The position numbers and the translations under genes were made by a program. Source: Desulfosporosinus sp. BRH_c37 (lineage in GTDB: Bacteria > Bacillota > Desulfitobacteriia > Desulfitobacteriales > Desulfitobacteriaceae). From it: DNA of 50,187 nucleotides. The notes below the pieces were generated by a model that saw only the letters and a list, made by a program, of their open reading frames with translations, did not search any database and was not told where the DNA came from. The stretch lies in the NCBI GenBank assembly GCA_001516045.1, contig LOEW01000204.1:1-50187 (forward strand), given 5' to 3'. Positions 26,135-34,425 of the stretch are shown in pieces. Within the stretch, counting starts at the first letter, position 1. Each line of letters opens with the position of its first letter.

Positions 26135-26182
26135 TTCACACTTCATTCATCTGAAATTCATAACCTTTGTTTATACTATAAT
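26135..26182 (+). promoter_or_regulatory. Three-unit direct-repeat operator and promoter of the DUF2680 gene
   Basis: TTCACA-N5-TTCATC-N5-TTCATA at 26135-26162, a 14-base spacer, and TATAAT at 26177-26182. This is the cleanest member of the set. An ATTATAATAT core follows at about 26199, just before the AAGGAGG ribosome site. Confidence 0.72.
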
Positions 26183-26228
26183 TGCCCCGGTTTAGAGTAT
26201 TATAATATTTTAAGGAGGTCATATCTTA

Positions 26229-26720
26229 ATGAAAAAGAAACTTGCCGCTGGAATTCTCACTGTATCCCTCTTGGTCGGTGGGGCCACAACAGCCTTCGCG
26301 GCTACCGATTCAACAGCCCTCACTGACATCAAAGCCCTCTACCAACAAACCTTCGGAATCCAGAAACAAATCCTGCAGAAAGAAGTCGAGGCTGGCGCAG
26401 TAACTCAAGACCAGGCTAATACTATCCAGGGCATGATGGATCTTCGTCAAAAATACCAAGAGCAAGCCCTAGACAGCGGGCAGATTATGGGGCCAGGCAT
26501 GGGTGGAATGGGTCGTCATGGCTACATGGGCACTACCGGTCAGCCACTTACGGCGGACCAGCAAAAGGCCTTGAATGATTTCATGGCGCAACGCCTAAAA
26601 CTGCAACAAGATGCCCTTGCCAACGGCACCCTTGCTCCTGGCATGGGAATGGGCGGCTACGGACGCTGGGGCGGATATGTACCTAGCACAGTTCCCGCGC
26701 CTGCCACGAGCACCAACTAA
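26229..26720 (+). CDS. Secreted DUF2680-type protein, Met/Gly-rich
   Basis: A 163-residue paralogue of the 8801-9415 product. The signal peptide MKKKLAAGILTVSLLVGG, the core FGIQKQILQKEVEAGAVTQ and the block MGPGMGGMGRHGYMG are shared. A second Met/Gly block (APGMGMGGYGRWGG) and a Pro/Ala/Thr tail end the protein. It has a strong ribosome site and the best regulated promoter in the window, so it is probably abundant when induced. Function is not known; soft-metal binding or a chaperone-like envelope role is inferred. Confidence 0.82.
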   Translation: MKKKLAAGILTVSLLVGGATTAFAATDSTALTDIKALYQQTFGIQKQILQKEVEAGAVTQDQANTIQGMMDLRQKYQEQALDSGQIMGPGMGGMGRHGYMGTTGQPLTADQQKALNDFMAQRLKLQQDALANGTLAPGMGMGGYGRWGGYVPSTVPAPATSTN

Positions 26721-26778
26721 CCCACACTTCAAACCGGGGCCAACCTTTTTACTTAATTTCTGAATCTCACTTATTTTA

Positions 26779-26801
26779 TCCCTTGAGTCTTTCTCAAGGG
26801 A
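26779..26801 (+). terminator. Hairpin after the DUF2680 gene
   Basis: TCCCTTGAG and CTCAAGGGA pair around TCTTT; a weak T-rich tail follows. It is the likely terminator of the gene ending at 26720. Confidence 0.55.
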
Positions 26802-26906
26802 TACTTATTATTCGCCATCACTTCGTCTCCATTTTATGTGGGAAAAGGATAAAAACCAATGTTGAAAACATTTACAAATTTATCCTAAAAGGTCTTGCTT
26901 TTTAAA

Positions 26907-26955
26907 AAGGGACACCTCTCCTTAAAAATTACTTTTTTAGGGAGAGGTACCCCTT
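26907..26955. terminator. Long imperfect hairpin before the selenoprotein gene
   Basis: AAGGG-ACACCTCTCC and GGAGAGGT-ACCCCTT pair with few mismatches around an A/T-rich loop. It sits 67 bases past the rhodanese stop on the minus strand and probably ends that operon. Confidence 0.6.
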
Positions 26956-27021
26956 AAATTTTTCTTCTCTGACTCAAATAACATAACCAGGCTTGGCCCT
27001 TCATTAGTCAATGGGATATGC

Positions 27022-27993
27022 CTATTTTTCCATAGGCATGTTTGGATCAGCTGCCCATTCATAAATAGATGCTTCGTAGTTTCTAACTTTATCAAAGCCA
27101 ACGGCTCTGAGGATCGTGCTAAGATAGCCCGATCTCATACCCATCGTTCAGTAAACTACGAAATCGTCTGCAGGAGTTACTCCCAAATCTGCCATCATCT
27201 TGATGATTTCTTCAGGAGATTTTGGAGTTCCATTTTCATTGAGTACGGATGACCATACTAGGTTCTTTGCCCCCTGAATATGTCCTCCTCTTGCTTCTCC
27301 TGCATCTTGGCTTCCTTTATATTCCTTTTCCGTCCTAGCATCTATGATGACCGTTTTGCCAAGGTTTGCATAGACATAATCCTTTTCTGCTGAGTAGCTT
27401 TTATCAAATTCTTTAAGGGTAAGCCCGGTAACCGGAGTAGGCTTTGGAGCCGACTCTTTGGTCATATCATAGCCTAGTTCTTTCCAATAAGGATTCCCTC
27501 CGTATAGAAGCTTAACATTGTCCAGCCCAGCCATTCTAAGTTGCCAGACGCTTCTTCCATCCGAACCCGGCCCAGGAAGTACATTAGACGTAAATACCAC
27601 AAGTGTGCTGTTCGTCACTCCATATGACTCAAGCTTTTTAGTAAGCTCCTCTTTGTCCAAAGTAGTTCCCCATAGAGGATCCCCTGGTTTACCGACGATA
27701 TTTGAAAGTCCGTGCCAGCCGATTCCGATGGCTCCTGGGATATGTCCCTTTTCATAAACATCTGGCTTACTTGTATCAACCAAAACTACAGACTTATCTC
27801 CCAGCTTCTCTTTAAGGTCCTGAGGAGTAATAAATATATCTCCTTTTTTGTAGATAGAAAGATCAGCTGCTTGTTTAGCTTGGCCTGAGTCTGCGGAATT
27901 CGAAGGTTTCTGTGGCCAAGCTGCACAGGCGCTTATTAATAACATTAAACCCAATAAAAGTGCCCCGAGGCTAAAAAATTTCGTCTTATGCAC
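27022..27993 (-). CDS. Lipoprotein rhodanese with in-frame UGA at the catalytic site (putative selenoprotein)
   Basis: The frame begins at a GTG at 27993 behind AAGGAGG, has a lipobox LISAC (Cys23) and two rhodanese domains. The first (about 45-150) lacks a catalytic Cys (VVFTSNVLPGPGSDG). The second reads DDFVVY, then UGA (27148-27150, codon 282), then TMGMRSGYLSTILRAVGF and 41 codons in all to a TAG at 27022. In rhodaneses this position is the active Cys of the YC...RS loop, so UGA replaces Cys exactly. The reading frame past it keeps family features (GFDKVRNYEASIYEW). A hairpin lies 12-39 bases after UGA. A Cys-to-UGA nonsense mutation is the alternative. It is the last gene of a three-gene operon. 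Confidence 0.8.
27109..27136 (-). promoter_or_regulatory. SECIS-like hairpin downstream of the UGA
   Basis: On the minus strand GAG-ATCG pairs with CGAT-(C)-CTC, a G/A mismatch follows, then GCTA pairs with TAGC around a UCU loop. The apical part is about 23 bases after the UGA, within the range of bacterial SECIS elements. The loop lacks the G expected in the classical consensus unless the inner four pairs open, so it is only SECIS-like. Confidence 0.5.
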
Positions 27994-28696
27994 TCTTTCC
28001 TTCCTCCTTCTTCTTATCTTTAAATACTTGCTTAATGAGCACCATAAAGGCACTAACTGCAAACAACATTAATAACCCAAAGACAAACGTCTTGGTTGTA
28101 CCGGTTAGCATCCCTCCAATATAGGAATAGACAATGGTTGCCGGTAGCTGGCCAAGGCCTGTGGCAATAAAGAACGACCAAAATCCCATCGAGGTTAAAC
28201 CTGCTGCATAACTCACAATGTCAAAAGAAATGAAGGGAAGTAATCGGGCAATTACGATCGCATATTTCCCATATTGTTTGAAAAAATGATCAACTTTCTC
28301 TAAAGCTGTCCGTGAGGTTAGTTTTTCTACCGCTGCTCTTCCTAAAAACCTAGCAATATAAAAACACAAGGCTGCCCCTACCATAGCACTCGACCACGAA
28401 AGAATCGCGCCGTATACCCAACCAAACAAACTAGCGTTAGCAAAGGTGATGATAAAGGCGGGAAGGGGTGCTACTACAGACTGGAAAATCATCAGGAGAA
28501 AAGAGACAATCGGGGCCCAAATGCCAAATCCTAAAATATAACCCCTAACTAAATCGACATCCATATTGCTAAGAATAAAAAAAACTTGCTTAATATTCAT
28601 GTTTATGACTGGAACAAAATTGTATAACGCTAGTACTGCCAACAATACCAATAGTTTCCCTTTGTACCCACTTAATAAGCTTTTTACCGCGCTCAC
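27986..28696 (-). CDS. TVP38/TMEM64-family membrane protein
   Basis: A 236-residue membrane protein of the DedA-like superfamily (SNARE-associated Golgi fold). Family motifs include PLPAFIITFANASLFGWVYG, a GAALCFYIARFLGR helix and RLLPFISFDIVSYAAGLTSM. Five to six spans are predicted. Its GTG start at 28696 is close to the GGAAGG site. It overlaps the selenoprotein start by eight bases and follows the small rhodanese by 12, so the three are coupled. Such proteins are often found beside rhodaneses and mercuric-reductase-like enzymes; their transport role is not settled. Confidence 0.85.
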   Translation of the reverse strand: MSAVKSLLSGYKGKLLVLLAVLALYNFVPVINMNIKQVFFILSNMDVDLVRGYILGFGIWAPIVSFLLMIFQSVVAPLPAFIITFANASLFGWVYGAILSWSSAMVGAALCFYIARFLGRAAVEKLTSRTALEKVDHFFKQYGKYAIVIARLLPFISFDIVSYAAGLTSMGFWSFFIATGLGQLPATIVYSYIGGMLTGTTKTFVFGLLMLFAVSAFMVLIKQVFKDKKKEEGKSA

Positions 28697-28708
28697 CCTT
28701 CCAATTAT

Positions 28709-29230
28709 TTATTTCGCTAATAGCTCGGCATAAGGCCAGCCAGCCTGGCCATTCTCCAGAATAAAGAGTCTGGATTCTGCAATTCCTTGATCTGCTAAAT
28801 ATTGATATGTATTTTTAGCTCCTCCGGCTCCTTTTGGGCAAATGACCACAATCTGATCCTGTGAAGTCTTCAGTTCTGGTAAAACCTTAGCGACCTTAGC
28901 TTTTTCCTCATCAGTTTTAACCGGATAAGCGTAGGTTGGGATAACCCCTTGAATGTGATGGGCCTTATATTCGGTTTCAACCTGAATATCCACGATTTTC
29001 AGAGGAGTTTTCTTCTCGATAGCTTGCTTAAGCTGATCGGCAGTATAATATTTAAAGTCTGTGATCACCTTACTAGGCGAGGTCACGTTATTGCTTGCGG
29101 GTGTACTGCTCGCCGTAGTTGGTGTGGTTTGCCCGGTAGTGCTATTGGAACCGCAACCAGACAATACCAACGTAAACGTTACAGTTAAAGCTAAAACCAA
29201 AGTTTTTCCAACAGTTATATTCTTTTTCAC
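28709..29230 (-). CDS. Single-domain rhodanese lipoprotein
   Basis: Lipobox LSGC (Cys26) and a Thr/Ser-rich linker precede one rhodanese domain of about 115 residues (DFKYYTADQLKQAIEKK; VDIQVETEYKAHHIQGV). The active loop is VICPKGAGGAKN with Cys131, a longer loop than usual. The product is tethered outside the membrane. It is the first gene in the operon with TVP38 and the UGA-containing rhodanese, and may pass sulfane sulfur or selenium between them. Confidence 0.87.
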   Translation of the reverse strand: MKKNITVGKTLVLALTVTFTLVLSGCGSNSTTGQTTPTTASSTPASNNVTSPSKVITDFKYYTADQLKQAIEKKTPLKIVDIQVETEYKAHHIQGVIPTYAYPVKTDEEKAKVAKVLPELKTSQDQIVVICPKGAGGAKNTYQYLADQGIAESRLFILENGQAGWPYAELLAK

Positions 29231-29336
29231 AATTATTTCCCCCTTTAAATTTTGACATTCAGACCGCTAGCGCGGCACCATCAGAAGTTAAATAGCGTAC
29301 CAAGTTTAATCAGGCTTACGCACAGTATCGGAACTA

Positions 29337-30338
29337 TTACCTCTTTCTCAGTGCTGCCGGAGAAGGTCCCTCGGCAACCTTCCAATGAGCTTCCCTCAGG
29401 ATTGTTTGACAGCCCTCCACAGAACAACCCCGGCTGGTTTGTTTCTGGACATCCCTTGGGTTTGAACCTTCCTCCGCCCACAAAATACTAGCCCCCGCCA
29501 GAACCCCCATGCCGTTTGGTTCATGCGTACAATTTAAGGGAACGTCATGCCCTATTCCCAGGCGAACCACTGCCAGGGTCAGCGCCATTTCAGCTTCTGA
29601 CACGATTCCCTCACAGGCAAGCACTGTGCCCGGGATGGGGATACGTCGGGCGGCACCGCTAAAGATGGGAGCCATATCCCGGGTGAGCAACGTCATTTCC
29701 GTTAACTCCTCCACGCTGTGTTCCGGACCTACTGGTTCCACACACGTCGCTATTACCAAGCCCGCCTCCTGGGCTGCACGGATTGTACGCAAACGGATTT
29801 CTGGCTTAATGAGCGTAACCTTGCCTTCCCTCAAGCGAACCGCATGATAGATTCCCTGAAAGCCTGCTTGGCGCAACTCCTCCGCACCCTCTCGTCCGAA
29901 ATCCCCGGTATTAGCAAGCAAGACTACTTCTGGACCTAAAGCAGTCCGCACCTCGCGCCCAATCTTCAGAAACTCGTCAAAATCAAAATTGGCCGTCGTC
30001 ATCAGGTAAATTGCGTTGGCTCCTGCCCGTTGAAAATGATCACACCGTTCAATAATTTCCTCCAACCCCAGCACCGTAGCCGTCTTGAAAATCCCGTGAC
30101 AGGAGGCAAAGGAGCAAAAGGCACAATTTCGGGGACAGGGCCCAGCATTAATGCCCACCTGAGCATGCACCTCAGCCAATCCCTGAGCTGCTTCCGTACT
30201 CATAGATCGAGCTGCAGATAGAATCATAAAGTACTCTTCAGAGAGCACTGAAACACTAAATAACGCTTGGATTTCAGGCTTACTAAGTTCACCACCAGCT
30301 ACCGCCTTACTTAAGCACTCTTTAATCCGCGAATTCAA
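29337..30338 (-). CDS. Radical SAM protein, biotin synthase-like
   Basis: A 333-residue radical SAM enzyme. The cluster motif is CPRNCAFC, that is CX3CX2C at Cys68, 72 and 75, with Cys80 nearby (SFASC). The barrel has NAIYLMTTANFDF and ATCVEPVGPEH, and the C-terminal RGCSVEGCQTILREA holds extra cysteines. It resembles biotin synthase-type enzymes, but the Cys-rich tail is distinct. It starts with a TTG at 30338 without a strong ribosome site. It sits next to transferase-like genes that are named for co-occurrence with radical SAM/selenodomain proteins. Substrate unknown. Confidence 0.82.
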   Translation of the reverse strand: MNSRIKECLSKAVAGGELSKPEIQALFSVSVLSEEYFMILSAARSMSTEAAQGLAEVHAQVGINAGPCPRNCAFCSFASCHGIFKTATVLGLEEIIERCDHFQRAGANAIYLMTTANFDFDEFLKIGREVRTALGPEVVLLANTGDFGREGAEELRQAGFQGIYHAVRLREGKVTLIKPEIRLRTIRAAQEAGLVIATCVEPVGPEHSVEELTEMTLLTRDMAPIFSGAARRIPIPGTVLACEGIVSEAEMALTLAVVRLGIGHDVPLNCTHEPNGMGVLAGASILWAEEGSNPRDVQKQTSRGCSVEGCQTILREAHWKVAEGPSPAALRKR

Positions 30339-30377
30339 GACACCATCTCGCTTTCTCTACTATTTTCAATTAGTCAC

Positions 30378-31085
30378 CTAACCTCTTGCTCGCTTCAATA
30401 AATAATCAGCATAACGCCAAGTCATCGTCGGCTTTCCTCTACTGCCCTCGGCCCGACCTGCCCATGCCGTGAGATCCTCCCAACGGTCAATATCTTGCAG
30501 CTCCGGCAATAACGCCGTCCGCAGCTGATGTCGACGGGCAGCTTGCAAGGTTTGCTCCAGCACCTGTCCACTCCCCCATTCGATTTCGTGAAAAAGAAAT
30601 GGGTCAACGCTCTTCAAACCGATTAAATAATACCCACCATCCAGGGCGGGCCCTAATACAAGATCATGCTGCCGCAGTTCCGTACAGGCCTGTTCCAAAA
30701 GGTTCTGGTCAATGCCAGGGATATCCGAACCGATTAGAATCACTTGCCGAAATTTCGTCAGACTCTCCTGCACAGCGCAAAGCATCCGTTCTCCTAAATT
30801 CCTGCCATGTTGCTGAAATAAAGAGAAATCCAACCAGTCCAGTTCTACCAAACAGGAAAATTTCTCTGGCAGCGGATGAGGGAATGAGGAGCAAAACTCC
30901 TTGTTGGAGCCGCCCGCAATATAAATTCTAGAGGGCATTCCGCAAGTCCGTAGGACTGCCTGCAAGTCATAAAGACAGGCCCGGTGAAACAAAGCTGCTT
31001 CCTGGGCACCAACTTTTTCTTGTAAACGGCTCTTAGTTCTGCCCGGTAGGGGAACTTTGCTCATGACTATGACACCCGTTGACAT
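30378..31085 (-). CDS. CofC-like transferase (TIGR04282, rSAM/selenodomain-associated type 1)
   Basis: A 235-residue nucleotidyl/glycosyl-transferase-like protein (DUF2064/CofC-like): VIVMSKVPLPGRTKSRL at the start, VILIGSDIPGIDQNLLEQA with the DIP motif, LGPALDGGYYLIGLK and GSGQVLEQTL. The start ATG at 31085 is preceded by AGGAG and overlaps the next upstream gene by 19 bases. The family name records its habitual co-occurrence with radical SAM/selenodomain genes, as here. What it transfers is unknown. Confidence 0.83.
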   Translation of the reverse strand: MSTGVIVMSKVPLPGRTKSRLQEKVGAQEAALFHRACLYDLQAVLRTCGMPSRIYIAGGSNKEFCSSFPHPLPEKFSCLVELDWLDFSLFQQHGRNLGERMLCAVQESLTKFRQVILIGSDIPGIDQNLLEQACTELRQHDLVLGPALDGGYYLIGLKSVDPFLFHEIEWGSGQVLEQTLQAARRHQLRTALLPELQDIDRWEDLTAWAGRAEGSRGKPTMTWRYADYLLKRARG

Positions 31086-31786
31086 TCTTTTTCTCTCCTA
31101 CCCGCTTGGTAAAAGCGTTCAATATAAGACAAGGAAAATCCAAGTGCGAAAAGTACTTTTACCCCTTGCATTTTCCAGAAGGTACGCCAAAGGCCAAACG
31201 TCCTGAAGCGTCTAGTACTGGTGATAATCTGATTCTTTAAAACACAGGCTTTGACTATCCGCCGCGCGCGTCGTGAAAACTCTAAATCCTCTAAAAAACT
31301 CCAGTCTTGGAATCCTTCTACACTGTCAAAAAAATTTCGCGTACAGTATATCCCCTGATCACCATAGCACATCGATAAATAACGGGCGCGCCAGTCCGAT
31401 GCTTTGGCCAAAATCCGAAAAAACCAGGAGTCTTCATCAAACCTCAGCCTGCAACAGCCCCACTGAGTTCCCTTGCATACGGACTGTCTGATCTGAGCTA
31501 CGGCCGATTCTTGCAGCCTGGAATCAGCATGCAAAAACAATAAAATATTTCCTGAGGCGACCTGCACACCCGCATTCAGCTGCACACCACGCCCCGGCTT
31601 ACTTTTCACAACCCTGACTTCGCTTTGCCTGATCTGTTGGATCGTATCGTCCGTGCTTCCTCCATCGCTAACAATGATCTCCAGTTCAGGAATCCCTTGC
31701 AGGGATTTAATTAATCGGTCGATCGTTTCTGCTTCATTGAGCGTGGGTATAATCACGGAGATTTTGGTCGGCGGGATTCTGGACAT
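31067..31786 (-). CDS. Family 2 glycosyltransferase (TIGR04283, rSAM/selenodomain-associated type 2)
   Basis: A 239-residue GT2-fold protein: KISVIIPTLNEAETIDRLIKSL, IIVSDGGSTDDTIQ (the DxD-type region), SKPGRGVQLNAGVQVASG and FLHADSRLQE. The C-terminal segment TRRFRTFGLWRTFWKMQGVK is conserved in this subfamily. It overlaps the C_GCAxxG gene by 53 bases and the CofC-like gene by 19, so the block is translationally coupled. It may attach a sugar to a small thiol/selenol product or lipid. Confidence 0.85.
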   Translation of the reverse strand: MSRIPPTKISVIIPTLNEAETIDRLIKSLQGIPELEIIVSDGGSTDDTIQQIRQSEVRVVKSKPGRGVQLNAGVQVASGNILLFLHADSRLQESAVAQIRQSVCKGTQWGCCRLRFDEDSWFFRILAKASDWRARYLSMCYGDQGIYCTRNFFDSVEGFQDWSFLEDLEFSRRARRIVKACVLKNQIITSTRRFRTFGLWRTFWKMQGVKVLFALGFSLSYIERFYQAGRREKECQRVS

Positions 31787-32189
31787 CTGCCCATACCTCC
31801 TCCAGTATCCCAGCGGTTTTGGCGGTCAGTACAATACACCCTTTCCGGCCAATTTTCTCCCACAAAGACCTTTGCTTACAGATCACACGGCAACAGGTAG
31901 AGCCAAATTTCGTTCGAAACCGAGAGGTTAAATCCGCCGCCAGCTTGTCATTCAAGGGATGCCCATAACGGTTCTTTAAAATACCGGAGATCATGACCAT
32001 ACCCACTAAAGCTCCGCAGGTACAACCGCTGTCCATGCCTTCCTTAAACAACGAGGTAACCGCTATGGCCTCAGGAGCTAGTTCCAAATCCCAAACTTTA
32101 TTGGCAGCTCGCACGACCGCCTCACAGCAATTATTTCCCTGCACCATGAATTCTGCAGCACGATCGGATATTTCACTGCCATAGGCCAT
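31734..32189 (-). CDS. C_GCAxxG_C_C-family redox/metal protein
   Basis: About 151 residues with the family signature: CCEAVV, CTCGALVGM (the C-GCAxxG element), STCCRVICK and RKGC. Four to six conserved cysteines suggest an FeS cluster or redox-active thiols. Start is the ATG at 32189 with GGAGG; an ATG at 32207 would add six residues. It is the second protein of this cluster with conserved cysteines. Role unknown; the family is often found near electron-transfer genes. Confidence 0.82.
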   Translation of the reverse strand: MAYGSEISDRAAEFMVQGNNCCEAVVRAANKVWDLELAPEAIAVTSLFKEGMDSGCTCGALVGMVMISGILKNRYGHPLNDKLAADLTSRFRTKFGSTCCRVICKQRSLWEKIGRKGCIVLTAKTAGILEEVWADVQNPADQNLRDYTHAQ

Positions 32190-32219
32190 ACTCTCTTCCT
32201 CCCTCATTTTTTTACCGAC

Positions 32220-33167
32220 CTAGTGATCTCGCAAGTAAAAAAACCCACCCAGCAAACTAACAAACGCCACCACCAGAAAAAAAGTCAAAGAAATAGCCAA
32301 CGCCTCTGGAGCCTCCACTCCCCACGGAGTAAAAAGAACGACATAACTCCATTCTCTTAACCCCAAGCCGTTAATACTGATGGGAACCATGGCCAGAGCG
32401 GAGATCAGAGGAATCAGACTCAAACACAACGACCAACTAATGTCTACACCCATGCCCAGGAAAAGCAAATAATTCATAACCACGATGATCCCCTGAAAAA
32501 CAACAGACCAGACAAAAACCTGGGTCAATATTCCTGGCCGAGACCTGTAACGCTCTAAAACATCGAGAAAACTGGTCAATCCCCCTGCCACCTTGGGATG
32601 CCGAGTTAAGTAACGAAGTAGAAACCGCCCCCAACCAGGGAATAACAGAAGCACAGTCAAGCTCAGGACCACGACCGCCAAGACCGGAATAACCACGGCA
32701 ACCCGGCCCATGGCCTGTTGAAAACTAAAAAATCCGATCAAGCATAAAACGATTAGACCCAAAGACGCCCAAATCCGCTCCGTGACAACCGAGGCCGCCG
32801 CTACCGCTGTTCCGGTCTTACGAGCCGTCAAGGCGATTCGCACGACATCTCCTCCCATACCGGAAGGAAGAAAATTATTGAAAAACAAACCAATAAAATA
32901 AATGCGCAGCAAAAAACCCAACTTGGGCGTTTCCATCCCGGGTTCCGTAAGAATCAATTGCCATTTATAAGCACTAACCACCATGGCCAAGACCGTAAGT
33001 AGAACCGCCGCTAGCCAAGCTCCCGGGGAAAGTTGCTGCCAAACTGGCCAGACTCTCTCCCAAGGAACTTTGACAAAGAGCCAACCTAACAAAAGCACGG
33101 TTCCGCCAAAACGAATTCCCTGCCGCAGCATGCCACGGCTTGATCTTATCTCTCCCGCTTTCAACAT
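32220..33167 (-). CDS. Lysylphosphatidylglycerol synthase/flippase-like membrane protein (UPF0104)
   Basis: About 315 residues with eight or more membrane spans, of the UPF0104/AglD-MprF membrane-domain family: YFIGLFFNNFLPSGMGGDVVR is the strongest motif, then RIWASLGLIVLCLIGF and ISINGLGLREWSYVVLF. It lacks the transferase domain of MprF. It probably flips or exports a lipid-linked product. Start ATG 33167 with AAGGTG; a GTG at 33182 is possible. It lies 30 bases upstream of the C_GCAxxG gene and belongs to the same run of minus-strand genes. Confidence 0.82.
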   Translation of the reverse strand: MLKAGEIRSSRGMLRQGIRFGGTVLLLGWLFVKVPWERVWPVWQQLSPGAWLAAVLLTVLAMVVSAYKWQLILTEPGMETPKLGFLLRIYFIGLFFNNFLPSGMGGDVVRIALTARKTGTAVAAASVVTERIWASLGLIVLCLIGFFSFQQAMGRVAVVIPVLAVVVLSLTVLLLFPGWGRFLLRYLTRHPKVAGGLTSFLDVLERYRSRPGILTQVFVWSVVFQGIIVVMNYLLFLGMGVDISWSLCLSLIPLISALAMVPISINGLGLREWSYVVLFTPWGVEAPEALAISLTFFLVVAFVSLLGGFFYLRDH

Positions 33168-33264
33168 ATTCGACACCTTCACAACTATTTAAAGCATTTC
33201 TAAGGAAGATCTTCCTACCCATTCATAAAACGAGGCAGCGTAATTGCGAGCCTTAGGGTGTGAT

Positions 33265-34209
33265 TTATTTCTGTTCACGGAACCATGGAATTTCCGCGAA
33301 GACCCGCTCCAAGGCACACTTTCCTTCATCACCCAGGATAAAATCAGAAAAGGCCTGAGCAGGTCGGCGCGTATTTTGAGTCGAACGGATAACATACAGC
33401 CGACGTTTCATACTTAGATCTTTTAATCGCCTAACCGCCAGTGTTTTCCAAGCTAAGGGACGGACAACAGCCCAAATTGAGACAATGGACAGACCCAAAC
33501 CCGCTTCGACCGCTGCCACTACCGCTCCCGTGCTGCCTAGTTCTATACTCCCCTTTTTCTCCCCCAGCTTAACTCCGACTTGAGCCAACCAGCCCTCGAC
33601 CGTCTTCCGGGTCCCTGAGCCAATCTCTCGCCACACCATTTTTTCCCCACAGAGATCTTCAGCCCGGATTTCCTCTACTTGCGCTAGGGGATGGTCCAAA
33701 GGCAGGATCAGGACTAATTCATCCTCCGCGCAAGGATAACATTCCAACTGCCGCTCCTTCACCGGATTCCCAACCAACCCGAGATCTACTTTGTTCTCTA
33801 ATACCAGGCGAGTAATCTGCTCAGTGTCTCCCATCTCCACGACTATGTCTACTTCCGGATAATTTCGGCTGAATTCTCCTAGGGCAAGCGGCAGTATATA
33901 CTGCCCGGGAATCGAACTCGCTCCTATACGCAAGGATCCTTGAACGGTTTTGCTCATTTTAGCCAGCGCAGTTTCCGCTTCATTCATCAAACGGAGCACT
34001 TCTAGCACATAACGATACAGAAGGCGTCCTTCTTCCGTAAGCACGGCCTCCCTAGCTGAACGATCAATCAGGGATTTCCCATAGTACTCCTCCAAGCTTT
34101 GGATGTGCTTAGTTACCGCTGGCTGAGTGAGGTGAAGATCAAGCGCAGCCTTACTAATACTTCCGCTTTGAGCCACCATGACCAAGGTACGCAAACGTGT
34201 CAGATTCAC
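33265..34209 (-). CDS. LysR-family transcriptional regulator
   Basis: A 314-residue LysR protein: N-terminal helix-turn-helix (VAQSGSISKAALDLHLTQPAVTKHIQSLE), then a periplasmic-binding-like effector domain (GSLRIGASSIPGQYILP, VVAAVEAGLGLSIVS). It resembles CysB/CbbR/YtlI-type regulators of sulfur or carbon metabolism. The GTG start follows AAGGGTG. It may control the flanking radical SAM cluster, which starts about 100 bases downstream, or the divergent side; no clear T-N11-A box could be pinned down. Confidence 0.88.
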   Translation of the reverse strand: MNLTRLRTLVMVAQSGSISKAALDLHLTQPAVTKHIQSLEEYYGKSLIDRSAREAVLTEEGRLLYRYVLEVLRLMNEAETALAKMSKTVQGSLRIGASSIPGQYILPLALGEFSRNYPEVDIVVEMGDTEQITRLVLENKVDLGLVGNPVKERQLECYPCAEDELVLILPLDHPLAQVEEIRAEDLCGEKMVWREIGSGTRKTVEGWLAQVGVKLGEKKGSIELGSTGAVVAAVEAGLGLSIVSIWAVVRPLAWKTLAVRRLKDLSMKRRLYVIRSTQNTRRPAQAFSDFILGDEGKCALERVFAEIPWFREQK

Positions 34210-34338
34210 ATGATCAACACCCTTCGATTAAAATATGTTATTCTCCGTATAATATAATATTCCTTCATATATGATATTCCATTTTGGAATACTATCAGCT
34301 ATAAAGCCCCCTGTCTACAGTTTGTTCTAGGAACATAT

Positions 34339-34388
34339 GAAAAAGTGGGTTATATTTTCTGAGTTTAAGAAAATATAACCCACTTTTC
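34339..34388 (-). terminator. Long hairpin terminator of the MFS gene
   Basis: AAAAGTGGGTTATATTTTCT and its complement form a perfect 20-bp stem around a 7-base loop, between the MFS stop and the LysR start. Confidence 0.85.
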
Positions 34389-34425
34389 GGCATCTAACTT
34401 GTACTATCACTAGGTCCCGTCTTTA

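Larger units (their letters stand above)
26721..27021. other. Intergenic stretch with two hairpins
   Basis: Between the DUF2680 gene and the end of the selenoprotein rhodanese gene. I see two inverted repeats (26779-26801 and 26907-26955) and no coding sequence with a start site. Confidence 0.7.
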
